Below, piece by piece: positions 1-9,700 of a stretch of DNA of 64,000 bases (positions are counted from its first letter, which is position 1; each line of letters starts with the position of its first letter). Source of the stretch: Desulfotignum sp. (lineage in GTDB: Bacteria > Desulfobacterota > Desulfobacteria > Desulfobacterales > Desulfobacteraceae); NCBI GenBank assembly GCA_011390635.1, contig JAABSA010000015.1:22253-86252 (forward strand), written 5' to 3'. The notes under the pieces were generated by a model. That model was not told the origin of the DNA. It worked only from the letters and a program-made list of their open reading frames with translations, and ran no database searches. The translations under genes were made by a program, and so were the position numbers.

Positions 1-2
1 AA

Positions 3-3000
3 GCCCGTCACTTTTCCCTTCATTATTTTTATCTGTATAAATCCCATGAAAAAGGAAAAGCAGCCCTGGGAATCTTTTCAGAAATTTTTTTATCAGCATT
101 TGAAGACAGTGTTGAAAAACAGGTGGCAGCTGTTGCCGCAGACAACCTTATGCTTCTGCTGCACCACATGGCCAAAGAGTCAGAAGATCGGCTCACGGAC
201 TTTTGTCAGGTCATGGAATCGGTTGTCACAAAGATTCATACCTATGAAGACAAAGCCTTCTTTTTTTTTACTACGACCTATTACCAGCCGGATAAGCTGG
301 CCCGTCTGCTGTTGGACAATGCAGACGGCCATGGGGGTTTTGCAGCGTGTACAGGTCTTGTAGAGGGCATAAACCATCTGCTGATACGGTTTTATAAAAC
401 AACGTTTGCCTATTGGCTGGATCAGGATGATCCTGTTATCTGGATGCAGGAAAATATCGACGAATGGCGGCTTAACAGGGAACTTGAACAGGTGTTTTAT
501 CAGATTTCCCATGCCAGGGTGGCCTCCTGGCACCGGCAGCTGGAGACCTTGTGCAGCAATCAAATGGGTGTATCCCCTGATCTTACCAAAGAGTTGCTCC
601 GGTTGACCGGATTTCAGGATTTTGTCACAATTTTTAAAACCGTGGGCCGGCAGATCGTAAAACAATGTACAGATGAAACCTATGGCCGGCACCTGAAATT
701 GACCTTCCTTTTTTATGTCATTCATGTGCCCGGCCTTTCCATGATACATAAGGACTGCCTCCATGATATCAACCAGACCCTTACCCTTCTTATCGGAGAT
801 GAGGATTTTAAAAAAGATATTCCCATTGTCAACCAGACCTTTTCCCTGTTCAAAGAACAAAAGGGAAGGTACCCGGAAACGGTACTGGACTGTATTCAAA
901 AAATCGGAGATGCCGTTTATAAAACAGGTAAAGTGGAATTGATCAACCATTTCATTGACCGGGCAGTGAATCATGGATTCCAGTTTCCCATGATTCAGGG
1001 CACCGGTGAAGACTGGCAGATCAAGGGAAACATGGCCCATGTGAAAAATATACGGGTATTTTTGAGCCTTATCAGCCGGCAGCCCAAAAAATCCAAACGC
1101 CTGTTGTCGGCCCTGATTATTTCGTTGTCCATCGGCGGCGTATTTATCAGAGATACGGACCTGTTTCCCCGGGATATTACCCGATTTCTCAATGCTGATA
1201 TCAAAAGGGTGTACAACCTGGTTAAACAGCTGGCCCGCCTGCTGCCGGCATTTTTTAATGAAATCGGGGCCGAAGGACAGCTGCGGGATATTTCCACCCA
1301 GCTGGATGAATCCTGCCACAGAAGAGACAGACTCATTCATTTTTTGCGCAAGCAATGCCATGTGGAAAGTTCCAGCCGCATCGTGGATTTTATCCAGCAG
1401 GTCATTATTTTCTGGAAAACAGGGGACAAGACCCCTTTGAAATCCTATGTTCCGCCATCCATCTATGATGAAATCCCATGTTCCGGCCGGTTTGTGGATG
1501 GACCCGGAACGATTCTGCGGTATCTGGAAGAAAAAAACCTGCCCCACCCTGAAGATTTTCTCATGTATCGCCAGGACGCTTTGGACAGGCTTATCGGTGA
1601 AGTGGACGGTGTTACGGAACTGGATCACCAAAGGGTCAGGCTGGCCCTGCGGTTTTACCGGCTGCTCAATGAAAAATACGGGGTGGACCATCTGGAGCTC
1701 AAATCCTATCTTTCCAACTTCAAAGCCGATTATATGCCGGAACCACGGCGGCTGGTGGCTGCCCTTGAGGAACCGGACCTGGAAACCAAAATTGAGTTTC
1801 TGCTCAATTATATGGAAGAACTCAAGGAGATCATTGTCTGTGATAAAACCTATGAAGCCAATGAAGCCATTTACCACAAGCGCCATTTTGCAGTGGATAT
1901 CCCTTCCATGTACGGCAGCTACAATGAACCAAAATTTGATGCCCTGGGGCTGACCCTGCGCATTGAAAGCATTGTCAATGTCCTGTTTGAAGAGTTGATC
2001 AACAGCATTGACCTGCGGTTGATCACCAAACCCACATTTGTGCGGATCTTTTCCATCCTGACGTTGTTCCGCAAAGCGTTGAGCCTGGATGGCATTGTTT
2101 CCAACAAGCTGGATATCCAGATGGAATTTTTGAAATATTCCGTCAACATCACCACCTGTTCTTTTACCCAGTATCTGGACATCTTCAAGGGATTTGTGCG
2201 GGCGGTGGCAGATGCCATCAATGATTATTTCCATAACATCCATTCAGCCAACCTGCAGCAGATAGAGGCCCGCATCGGAAAAGACCAGATTCAGGAAAAA
2301 TATCTGCCCAAAAACATACCGGATCATGACCATCCGGATGAAAAAATGGCCAAAAAACTGGACCAGCGGGTAGCGGATATTTTTTTCAGGGACCGCATTG
2401 CCACGTCTTTAGGCCTGCAGCAGCTGGATGTTTTTTTGAACCGGATTCTGCATACCTTGTTCCGCCAGTCTGAAAAATTATCCCAGGATGAATTGAGTGT
2501 TCTGCTCAACTATGATCCAAAATGTGCGGTTACCCCCATCGGGGATGGACAGCTTATGAACCAGAACATCATTTTTCTGGGAAACAAAGGCTGGAATCTG
2601 ATGCGGCTGAAGCACTTGGGTGTAAAGGTGCCTGACGGATTCATCATCACCACAGAGGTGTTCCGATGCCTGGACCTTATAGATACCTATACACCGGCTG
2701 CCGTAAATTTCAAACAACTTGTGGCAACCATGCTCTCCCGCCTGGAAAAGCAGACCGGATTGTCCTGCGGAAATCCCAAAAAACCGCTGCTGTTATCGGT
2801 ACGCAGCGGTTCATCCATTTCCCAGCCCGGTATGATGGATTCTTTTTTGAATGTGGGCATCAATGAAGAGATAGCAGCGGCCATTGCGCAAAAAACAGGC
2901 AATCCCTGGTTTGCCTGGGACAGTTACAGACGGTTTCTCCAGCAGTACGGCATGACCTTTGGCATACACAGAGATGAATTCGACCAGATCATTGCTGTCC

Positions 3001-4040
3001 ATAAAAAAGAGGCAGGGATCAATTTCAAACGTCATTTCACAGGTTCCCAGATGAAGGCTGTGGCCCTGGCCTATAAAAAGCAGCTTTTACGGGCAGGCAT
3101 TGATATTGTGGAATCCCCCATGGACCAGCTTTTTTTGGCCATTCACAAGGTTTTTTCCTCCTGGAATTCCCAACGGGCCATTGATTACAGGCGGATCATG
3201 GGGATCTCCGATGACTGGGGAACAGCAGTCACTGTCCAGTCCATGATCTTTGGCAACCTGTCCCGTCAGTCCGGTTCAGGTGTGGCTTTCAGCCACAGTC
3301 CCAAAATGCCGGGAGATGCCATCCGGCTGTGGGGGGATTTCACCATCGGAAACCAGGGAGAAGATGTGGTGGCCGGCCTGGTAAGGACCCTTCCCATATC
3401 GGAAATGCAGCGGGAACTGGAAAGTCGGGATACCAAGATCAGCCTGGAAAAAGCATTCCCCCGGATATATGAGCAGTTGAAAACCGTTATCCAGAGGCTT
3501 ATCTATAAACGGGGCTGGAACCCCCAGGAAATGGAATTTACCTTTGAAGGATCGGAGCCTGAAGATCTTTTCATCCTCCAGGCCCGGGATCTTTCTTTGG
3601 GAGACCGTAAAAAACAACCCGAGTTTACAGCGGATGACACCCGGATGAGAGAAGCGTTTCTGGGGCAGGGCACAGGGGTTTCCGGTGGTGCCATGAGCGG
3701 GCGCATCGTGTTTACACTAAAGGAAATCGATGCCTTTCGCCGCCAGGACCCGGATGCCTGCCTTATTTTGCTGCGTAACGACACCGTACCTGATGATATC
3801 CTTGAAATCGATGCGGCCGATGGTATATTGACCGCAAAGGGGGGGTTGACCTCCCATGCAGCAGTGGTAGCATATAATCTTGGTAAAACCTGTGTGGTGG
3901 GATGTGAAAACCTGGTGTGCAGTGAAACGGAAAAAACCTGCCTTTTGGCAGGCCAGAAAATGAATGTGGGTGATTATATCAGTATAGACGGGAACAAAGG
4001 CTTTGTTTTTAAGGGCGCAATAACTGTCAACCACAATTAA
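3..4040 (+). CDS. PEP/pyruvate-binding (PPDK/PpsA-like) protein, 5' end outside window
   Basis: The frame is open from the first base of the window (codon phase begins at position 3), so this is the 3' part of a larger gene; 1345 residues are visible. The first ~850 residues are mostly alpha-helical and match no domain I know. From about residue 858 there is an ATP-grasp-type PPDK/PpsA nucleotide-binding domain: GNKGWNLMRLKHLG, then SVRSGSSISQPGMMDSF near residue 935. Near residue 1280 comes the phosphohistidine swivel domain with GGLTSHAAVVA, whose His is the expected phospho-carrier. The protein stops just after the swivel domain, so the C-terminal PEP/pyruvate TIM barrel of true PEP synthase or PPDK is absent. 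It therefore may transfer phosphate to another acceptor or act with a partner; the substrate cannot be told. The gap-like gene follows after 14 bases. Confidence 0.85.
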   Translation, partial: ARHFSLHYFYLYKSHEKGKAALGIFSEIFLSAFEDSVEKQVAAVAADNLMLLLHHMAKESEDRLTDFCQVMESVVTKIHTYEDKAFFFFTTTYYQPDKLARLLLDNADGHGGFAACTGLVEGINHLLIRFYKTTFAYWLDQDDPVIWMQENIDEWRLNRELEQVFYQISHARVASWHRQLETLCSNQMGVSPDLTKELLRLTGFQDFVTIFKTVGRQIVKQCTDETYGRHLKLTFLFYVIHVPGLSMIHKDCLHDINQTLTLLIGDEDFKKDIPIVNQTFSLFKEQKGRYPETVLDCIQKIGDAVYKTGKVELINHFIDRAVNHGFQFPMIQGTGEDWQIKGNMAHVKNIRVFLSLISRQPKKSKRLLSALIISLSIGGVFIRDTDLFPRDITRFLNADIKRVYNLVKQLARLLPAFFNEIGAEGQLRDISTQLDESCHRRDRLIHFLRKQCHVESSSRIVDFIQQVIIFWKTGDKTPLKSYVPPSIYDEIPCSGRFVDGPGTILRYLEEKNLPHPEDFLMYRQDALDRLIGEVDGVTELDHQRVRLALRFYRLLNEKYGVDHLELKSYLSNFKADYMPEPRRLVAALEEPDLETKIEFLLNYMEELKEIIVCDKTYEANEAIYHKRHFAVDIPSMYGSYNEPKFDALGLTLRIESIVNVLFEELINSIDLRLITKPTFVRIFSILTLFRKALSLDGIVSNKLDIQMEFLKYSVNITTCSFTQYLDIFKGFVRAVADAINDYFHNIHSANLQQIEARIGKDQIQEKYLPKNIPDHDHPDEKMAKKLDQRVADIFFRDRIATSLGLQQLDVFLNRILHTLFRQSEKLSQDELSVLLNYDPKCAVTPIGDGQLMNQNIIFLGNKGWNLMRLKHLGVKVPDGFIITTEVFRCLDLIDTYTPAAVNFKQLVATMLSRLEKQTGLSCGNPKKPLLLSVRSGSSISQPGMMDSFLNVGINEEIAAAIAQKTGNPWFAWDSYRRFLQQYGMTFGIHRDEFDQIIAVHKKEAGINFKRHFTGSQMKAVALAYKKQLLRAGIDIVESPMDQLFLAIHKVFSSWNSQRAIDYRRIMGISDDWGTAVTVQSMIFGNLSRQSGSGVAFSHSPKMPGDAIRLWGDFTIGNQGEDVVAGLVRTLPISEMQRELESRDTKISLEKAFPRIYEQLKTVIQRLIYKRGWNPQEMEFTFEGSEPEDLFILQARDLSLGDRKKQPEFTADDTRMREAFLGQGTGVSGGAMSGRIVFTLKEIDAFRRQDPDACLILLRNDTVPDDILEIDAADGILTAKGGLTSHAAVVAYNLGKTCVVGCENLVCSETEKTCLLAGQKMNVGDYISIDGNKGFVFKGAITVNHN

Positions 4041-4054
4041 AGGCAAGGAGAATC

Positions 4055-5302
4055 ATGAATACCAGTCAAGGCAGGATTCTGGGCATCAACGGTCTGGGGC
4101 GTATCGGTAAATTGACCCTGTGGCATCATGCAGGACGCCGATACTTTACTGAAATAGTCATCAATGTGGGCCGGGAAGTGGGGAACGGTCTGTCGGATAT
4201 TATACACTATATAGAGCGGGACTCCACATACGGTCCTTTGGCGGCCTTTCTCAACGGGTTCCAGGCAGAACCCGTGATCACGGATGTGAACGAGACAGAT
4301 GCCTGCCTGCGGGTCAATGGTATCCCGGTAAAAATTTTACGGCAATACCGCAATCCCAAAGATATCCAATGGGCACAAAACAAGGTGGACATTGTGGTGG
4401 ATACTACCGGCCAGTTTCTGGATCCCAATCAGGCAACAGACAGTCCATCAGGCGCCATCCGGGGCCACCTGGAGGCAGGGGCGGCCAAGGTGATCGCCTC
4501 GGCACCCTTTAAATTGAAACAGGGCGCATCCATGCCGGAAGACAGTGTCACTACGGTGATGGGCATCAATGATAAAGATTATGATCCGGTGCGCCATGAT
4601 GTGATTTCCAATGCATCCTGCACCACCACCTGCCTGGCCCATATGATTAAACCCTTATTGGATTATTTTGGTATTGAAAGGGTATTGTCCGCTTCCATGG
4701 CCACGGTGCATGCTGCTACCGGATCCCAGCAGGTACTGGACCGGCTGCCCAAGGCAGGGGCCAGGGATCTGCGGAAAAACCGTTCCATCATGAACAATAT
4801 AATTCTGACCACCACCGGGGCTGCCAAAACCCTGCAGCTGGTAATTCCGGAGATGGCTACCATTGGATTCATCGCAGAATCCGTGCGTATTCCTACATCC
4901 ACGGGTTCTTTGATCATCCTGGTCATGAATTTCCAGGAGGAATTGAATAAAAAACCCATCCGCCGGGACCTGATCAATGAGATCTACCAGAATGTATCAG
5001 AAACCCCGGGCAGTTATCTGGTCTATTCGGAAAATCAGAACGTATCTTCTGATATCATCGGTACCCCCCGGGCCGCAGCAGTGATCGAGGGCCATGAAAC
5101 CCATACCCGCACCGGTGCCATTAATATCAACCTGGCACATATGCGGGGGATTGACAAAGAACTACTGGAAACCATCCAGGACCATGTGGGCAGTATCCAG
5201 GTTACCCAGGCGGTGATTTACGGGTGGTATGACAATGAAATGGCCAGTTATGTAAACCTGCTGGGAGACCGAACGGTTTCCATTGCCGAATCTCTGGCCT
5301 GA
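4055..5302 (+). CDS. gap: Glyceraldehyde-3-phosphate dehydrogenase family protein (long form)
   Basis: 415 residues. It begins with a Rossmann motif GINGLGRIGK (residues 10-19) and carries the active-site stretch SNASCTTTC, with the catalytic Cys at residue 189, followed by the MATVHAATGSQ segment that supplies the active-site His. Expected role: NAD(P)-dependent oxidative phosphorylation of glyceraldehyde 3-phosphate, or the reverse in gluconeogenesis. Typical GapA is about 335 residues with Cys near 150, so this form is ~80 residues longer, with about 40 extra before the Cys. The canonical Asn of CTTNC is Thr here. The start has a clean AAGGAG Shine-Dalgarno. It lies 14 bases behind the PEP/pyruvate-binding protein and is probably co-transcribed. 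Family membership is sure; cofactor and direction are not. Confidence 0.88.
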   Translation: MNTSQGRILGINGLGRIGKLTLWHHAGRRYFTEIVINVGREVGNGLSDIIHYIERDSTYGPLAAFLNGFQAEPVITDVNETDACLRVNGIPVKILRQYRNPKDIQWAQNKVDIVVDTTGQFLDPNQATDSPSGAIRGHLEAGAAKVIASAPFKLKQGASMPEDSVTTVMGINDKDYDPVRHDVISNASCTTTCLAHMIKPLLDYFGIERVLSASMATVHAATGSQQVLDRLPKAGARDLRKNRSIMNNIILTTTGAAKTLQLVIPEMATIGFIAESVRIPTSTGSLIILVMNFQEELNKKPIRRDLINEIYQNVSETPGSYLVYSENQNVSSDIIGTPRAAAVIEGHETHTRTGAININLAHMRGIDKELLETIQDHVGSIQVTQAVIYGWYDNEMASYVNLLGDRTVSIAESLA

Positions 5303-5340
5303 TCAGACAGCTTTAGGGGTATTGATGAGGCTGAATGCCT

Positions 5341-5499
5341 CCCCGGGTGGAATCCTGTGCCCGGCCCGAGATCCTCCGGGGGCCTGTTTCCATATGAATA
5401 ATGCAATACAGCGATCCAATTTCTGACGGTACGCATCCCGGCATATTTTACCAGGCCCCCTCCGGCTCTGACGGTCCGTTCACAGGACACCACCCGGGG
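5341..5499. repeat. 159-bp imperfect inverted repeat
   Basis: The outer arms CCCCGGGTGG (5341-5350) and CCACCCGGGG (5490-5499) are perfect. Inside, CCTGTG (5354-5359) pairs with CACAGG (5481-5486) in exact register, and GGGGGCCTG (5378-5386) pairs with CAGGCCCCC (5452-5460), shifted by two bases. The central ~65 bases are AT-richer and unpaired. The right arm shares TGACGGTCCG and CACA.GACACC with the palindrome at 23703-23776. It could be a MITE- or REP-like element or a gap terminator; there is no downstream T tract. Confidence 0.75.
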
Positions 5500-5551
5500 C
5501 TCCGTACAGGCACGCTATTATGGCAAATATCCAGGGGGCCTGAAACAACCC

Positions 5552-5579
5552 TTGAAATTATCGGGATACGTCCTATATT
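5552..5579 (+). promoter_or_regulatory. Sigma-70-like promoter for the RND operon
   Basis: TTGAAA (5552-5557), a 16-base spacer, then TATATT (5574-5579), 37 bases before the ATG of the membrane fusion protein gene. Read by eye only. Confidence 0.5.
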
Positions 5580-5615
5580 TACGGTTTTTAATTATAAGAA
5601 TAAAGGATTGGTTTC

Positions 5616-6770
5616 ATGGAGCCCACCACCCGGCCCTGGACAGTCTTGAAGCGGACCCTGCTGCGGCTTGTCTGGCACAGCCTGCCCTTTGCTGCAGTGG
5701 TCGTTGCTGTCTTGTTTGTCATCCTGCCCCTGGGCCGTAAAATTACGGCCGAGAAGGCGGAACTGGCAGAGAAGCAGTCCCGACATGTTCAGCAAACCCA
5801 GGCCGCAACCCGTGTCATCACCCTGGAAATGATACCCGAAGATCTGGCGGAAACCATCAATCTGCCGGGGGTGGTAAAACCCTGGAAAGCCCTGGAAGTG
5901 GTATCTGAGGTTGCAGGCAAAATCATGGAAAAAAAGGTGGATGAGGGCAGTGTTGTGAACCAGGGGGATATTCTGGCGGTAATGGACCAGCGGGACTACC
6001 AGAATGCCTATGAATCAGCCAGGGCATCCTATGAAACGGCACTGCTGACCCGGAATCGGTTTGAAGCCTTGTCTGAACAGCAGTTTATCACCCAGTCCCA
6101 GCTGGAGGACGCATCTGCCCGTGTCAAGACCTCCCGGGCTGCCATGGAAAATGCCAAACTCAATCTGGATCGCTCTATCATCCGGTCCCCTATGGCCGGG
6201 GTGGTGGATGGTGCGCATATTGAAGAGGGCAGCTATTTAGGGGTGGGTGATCCCGTGGTCCGGATCCTCCAGATCCACAAACTCAAAATCCAGGTGGGCA
6301 TCCCGGAATCCGATGTGCCGGCGGTCCGAAAAATTGACCGCTTTGATATGGTGATTGATGCATTGGGAGGCAGAAAATATACCGGGCAATACCATTATCT
6401 TTACAAGACCACCGATAATATGGCCCGGCTCTATAACCTGGAAATAAGTTTGGACAATCCGGATTTTGAGATCCTGCCGGATATGTTTGTCCGGGTGGCT
6501 ATTGTGAAAAACCGGGATACCAAAGGTCTTGGGGTGCCCATGTATGCCCTGGTCACCCGCAACAATCAGACCGGGGTTTTTGTGGAAAACAACGGCCTCG
6601 TCAGATTTGTGCCGGTTGAGACCGGGTTCCAGGAGGGCTGGAAAATTCAGATTGTCTCTGGATTGTCATCGGGTGACAACGTGGTGGTGGTGGGGCACCG
6701 CATCATTGAAGACAAAGAGCAGGTAAAAGTGGACCGGCGGGTGAGATCCATGGCGGAACTGGAACAATGA
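5616..6770 (+). CDS. RND efflux pump periplasmic adaptor (membrane fusion protein, HlyD family)
   Basis: 384 residues. One N-terminal membrane anchor (about residues 14-34, rich in Leu/Val/Ala) is followed by a short coiled coil and the paired barrel-sandwich (lipoyl-like) halves separated by an alpha-hairpin (about residues 80-210). Beta-barrel and membrane-proximal domains follow up to residue 375. There is no lipobox, so it is anchored by the transmembrane helix rather than by acylation. The adaptor should link the inner-membrane RND pump encoded immediately downstream to an outer-membrane channel; no TolC-like gene is in the window. Its stop overlaps the pump start as ATGA, which implies translational coupling. 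Shine-Dalgarno AAAGGA precedes the ATG. Confidence 0.9.
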   Translation: MEPTTRPWTVLKRTLLRLVWHSLPFAAVVVAVLFVILPLGRKITAEKAELAEKQSRHVQQTQAATRVITLEMIPEDLAETINLPGVVKPWKALEVVSEVAGKIMEKKVDEGSVVNQGDILAVMDQRDYQNAYESARASYETALLTRNRFEALSEQQFITQSQLEDASARVKTSRAAMENAKLNLDRSIIRSPMAGVVDGAHIEEGSYLGVGDPVVRILQIHKLKIQVGIPESDVPAVRKIDRFDMVIDALGGRKYTGQYHYLYKTTDNMARLYNLEISLDNPDFEILPDMFVRVAIVKNRDTKGLGVPMYALVTRNNQTGVFVENNGLVRFVPVETGFQEGWKIQIVSGLSSGDNVVVVGHRIIEDKEQVKVDRRVRSMAELEQ

Positions 6771-9700
6771 TCATTTCAGATGCAGCCGTCAAAAACCGGG
6801 TGTCAGTGATGGTCCTGGTGGTGATTATCGCAAGCATCGGGTTTTATTCCTATATGGTTTTGCCCAGAGAAAGCACCCCGGATATTACCATTCCATATGT
6901 TTTTGTGAGAACCGAATACAGAGGCGTATCAGCATCGGATATTGAAACGGCCATTACCATCAAAATTGAAAAAAAGCTCAAGGGCCTGGACAAGGTCAAA
7001 AATATTTCCTCGGTCAGCTCCCAGGGCCTTTCCCAGATCAATATTGAGTTTTTGCCGGGCACCGATATTGACGATGTGCTCACAAGGGTCAAGGACAAGG
7101 TGGATGAAGCCAAAAATGACCTGCCCACTGATCTGGAAAATGACCCGCTGGTATATGAGGTGAATTTTTCAGATATGCCCATTGTGGTGTATTCCCTGGC
7201 CGGGCAGGTCGAACCGGGGCTCCTTAAAAAAATAGCAGATGATGTAAAGGATGATATCGAGGCGGTTCCCGGCGTTTTGGAGGTGGAGATCACCGGCGGT
7301 CAGAACCGTGAAATCCGGGTGGAGGTGGATACGGATAAACTGGCGTATTACAAAATCCCCATCACCAGTCTCCAGCAGGCAGTGGTGTCTGAGAACCAGA
7401 ATACATCGGGCGGTGCCATCACCCTGGGCCATGGCCGGTATCAGCTCAAAGTACCCGGAGAATTCGAGACACCCGAAGAGATTCTGACCCTGGTGGTGGC
7501 CACCCACAACGGCCATCCCATTTATCTTAAAGACGTGGCAAAGGTGGTGGACGGCATCCAGGAAGAAACCTCCCGGTCCCGGCTCAATGGGGTTGATTCC
7601 ATCAATATTTCGGTGAAAAAGCGGGTGGGGGAAAACATCATTCTCATCTCTGAAAAAATCGATGCCGTTGTGGCAGCGGCTGAAAAACGGTTTCCCAAAA
7701 ACACCTCTGTCACCAAACTCATGAACAATTCCAAAGATATCAAAGCCATGGTGGCGGATCTGGAAAATAATATCATTTCCGGTCTCATCCTGGTGGTGGC
7801 GGTGCTTTTTGTTGTGCTGGGTATCAGGAATGCGCTGCTGGTGGGGCTGGCCATTCCGTTTTCCATGTTTTTGTCCTTTGCCGTTCTCAATGCCCTGGGC
7901 ATAACACTGAACATGGTGGTGCTGTTTTCTTTAACCCTGGCCCTGGGCATGCTGGTGGACAACGCCATCGTTATCATTGAGAATGTGTTCCGGTATATGC
8001 AGCAGGGGGTTCCCCGGGTTCAGGCAGCCATGAAAGCTACCAGTGAGGTGGCGTGGCCGGTCATCGGCTCCACACTCACCACCCTGGCCGCCTTTTTCCC
8101 CATGATATTCTGGCCGGGCATCATGGGCGAATTCATGTACTATCTGCCGGTCACCCTCATCATCACCTTGAGCTCCTCTCTGTTTGTGGCCCTTATCATT
8201 AACCCGGCCATGTGCGCTTATTTCATGGGCGAAACCCGCGTGAAGACAAACAACACCGCGGCCATGGACCCGGGTGATGTAAAGGGAGAAGAGCCTGTGA
8301 TTATTACAGGCATATTTTTAAAAACCTATGCCTGGATTCTGGGCCAGGCGTTGAAGCATAAATTCACAGTACTGGCTGCATCGTTTGTTGTGATGGTGTT
8401 TTTGTTCCAGATATGGATGCTGAAAATCGGTATTGAAAAACCGGTGGAGTTTTTTCCGGCCATTGATCCACGGTCCGTGTTTGTGAACATTGACGTTCCG
8501 GAAGGGGCGGACCTGGAATTCATTGACAAGACCGTGAAACAGGTGGAGATGGCTGTCTCCGGCAGCAATGCACAAGACTACCAGGCAGCCATGGCACTCC
8601 AAAACCACGAGACTGCTGACGGGGAAACTTTTTTGGCGCCGTCGGACATCAACAATATTGAGCATATGTATACAAGGGTGGTGCAAAACAGCGGGGGCAG
8701 TGCCGTATTTGACAGCAATCTGCCGAACCATATCGGCATTCAGTTTCTGGATTTTGAAGACCGGAAAACCTCCACCAAGGCAGACCTGGAAGAAATCCGC
8801 AAACGGGTATCCCATATCCCCGGGGTGAAGATCACCGTGGATGAACAAGAAGAAGGCCCGCCCACTGGTGCACCCATCAATATTGAAATCTCCGGAGAAA
8901 ACTTTGCCACTTTGAGCCAGATTGCAAAGAACATAAAAAAGGTTGTGGAAAGCGTGCCCCATGTCACCGATGTGCGCGATGACTACCAGGGAGGGCTTCC
9001 CTCTGTTCAGGTGGTGATCGACCGCCAAAAAACAGCCCTGTTTGGTTTGACCACATCAGCCATCGGTACGGCCTTGAAAATCGCATACAATGGGCTGGAT
9101 GTTTCCACCTATTATGAGGGAGATGAGGAGTATGATATCGTGGTCAGGCTGGCCAAATCAGACCGCCAGGCAGCAGATATCCTGCATAAACTCATGATAC
9201 CCAGCCCTTCCGGTGAGATTGTGCCCTTGACCACCCTGGCTTCCATCCAGTACAAAGGCGCACTGGGCGATATTGTCCGCAAAAATCATCAGCGGGTGGT
9301 CACGGTCAAGGCCAGTGTGGATGAAACCAAAATCACCGGGTCCGTTGCCAGAACCCAGGTGATGGAACTGCTTAAAGATGTGGATATGCCCATGGGATAC
9401 ACCTACCGGTTCACCGGGGAGGACCAGGAGCAGCAGGAAGCCCAGGCGTTTTTGTCCAAAGCCTTTGTAGTGGCCCTGTTCCTTATTTTCCTGATTCTGG
9501 TGACCCTGTTCAATTCCGTGGTGCAGCCGGTGATTATCCTGACATCCGTGGTGTTGTCTTTGGGCGGGGCGTTCTGGGGACTGGCCGTTATTTCATCCCC
9601 ATTCGGGATTATCATGACAGGGGTGGGTATTATTTCTCTGGCCGGGGTGGTGGTGAACAACGCCATCGTGCTTATAGACTATACGAATCGGCTGCGGGCC

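Larger units (their letters stand above)
5303..5615. other. Intergenic region with inverted repeat and promoter
   Basis: 313 bases without a gene between gap and the RND operon. It contains the large inverted repeat at 5341-5499 and a sigma-70-like promoter at 5552-5579. I see no small gene or RNA that I can name. Confidence 0.6.

Noticed and set aside
180..2243. Long open frame (687 codons) on the minus strand
   Set aside because: It is the mirror of the PEP/pyruvate-binding gene, whose plus-strand frame has recognisable domains; the antisense translation has none.
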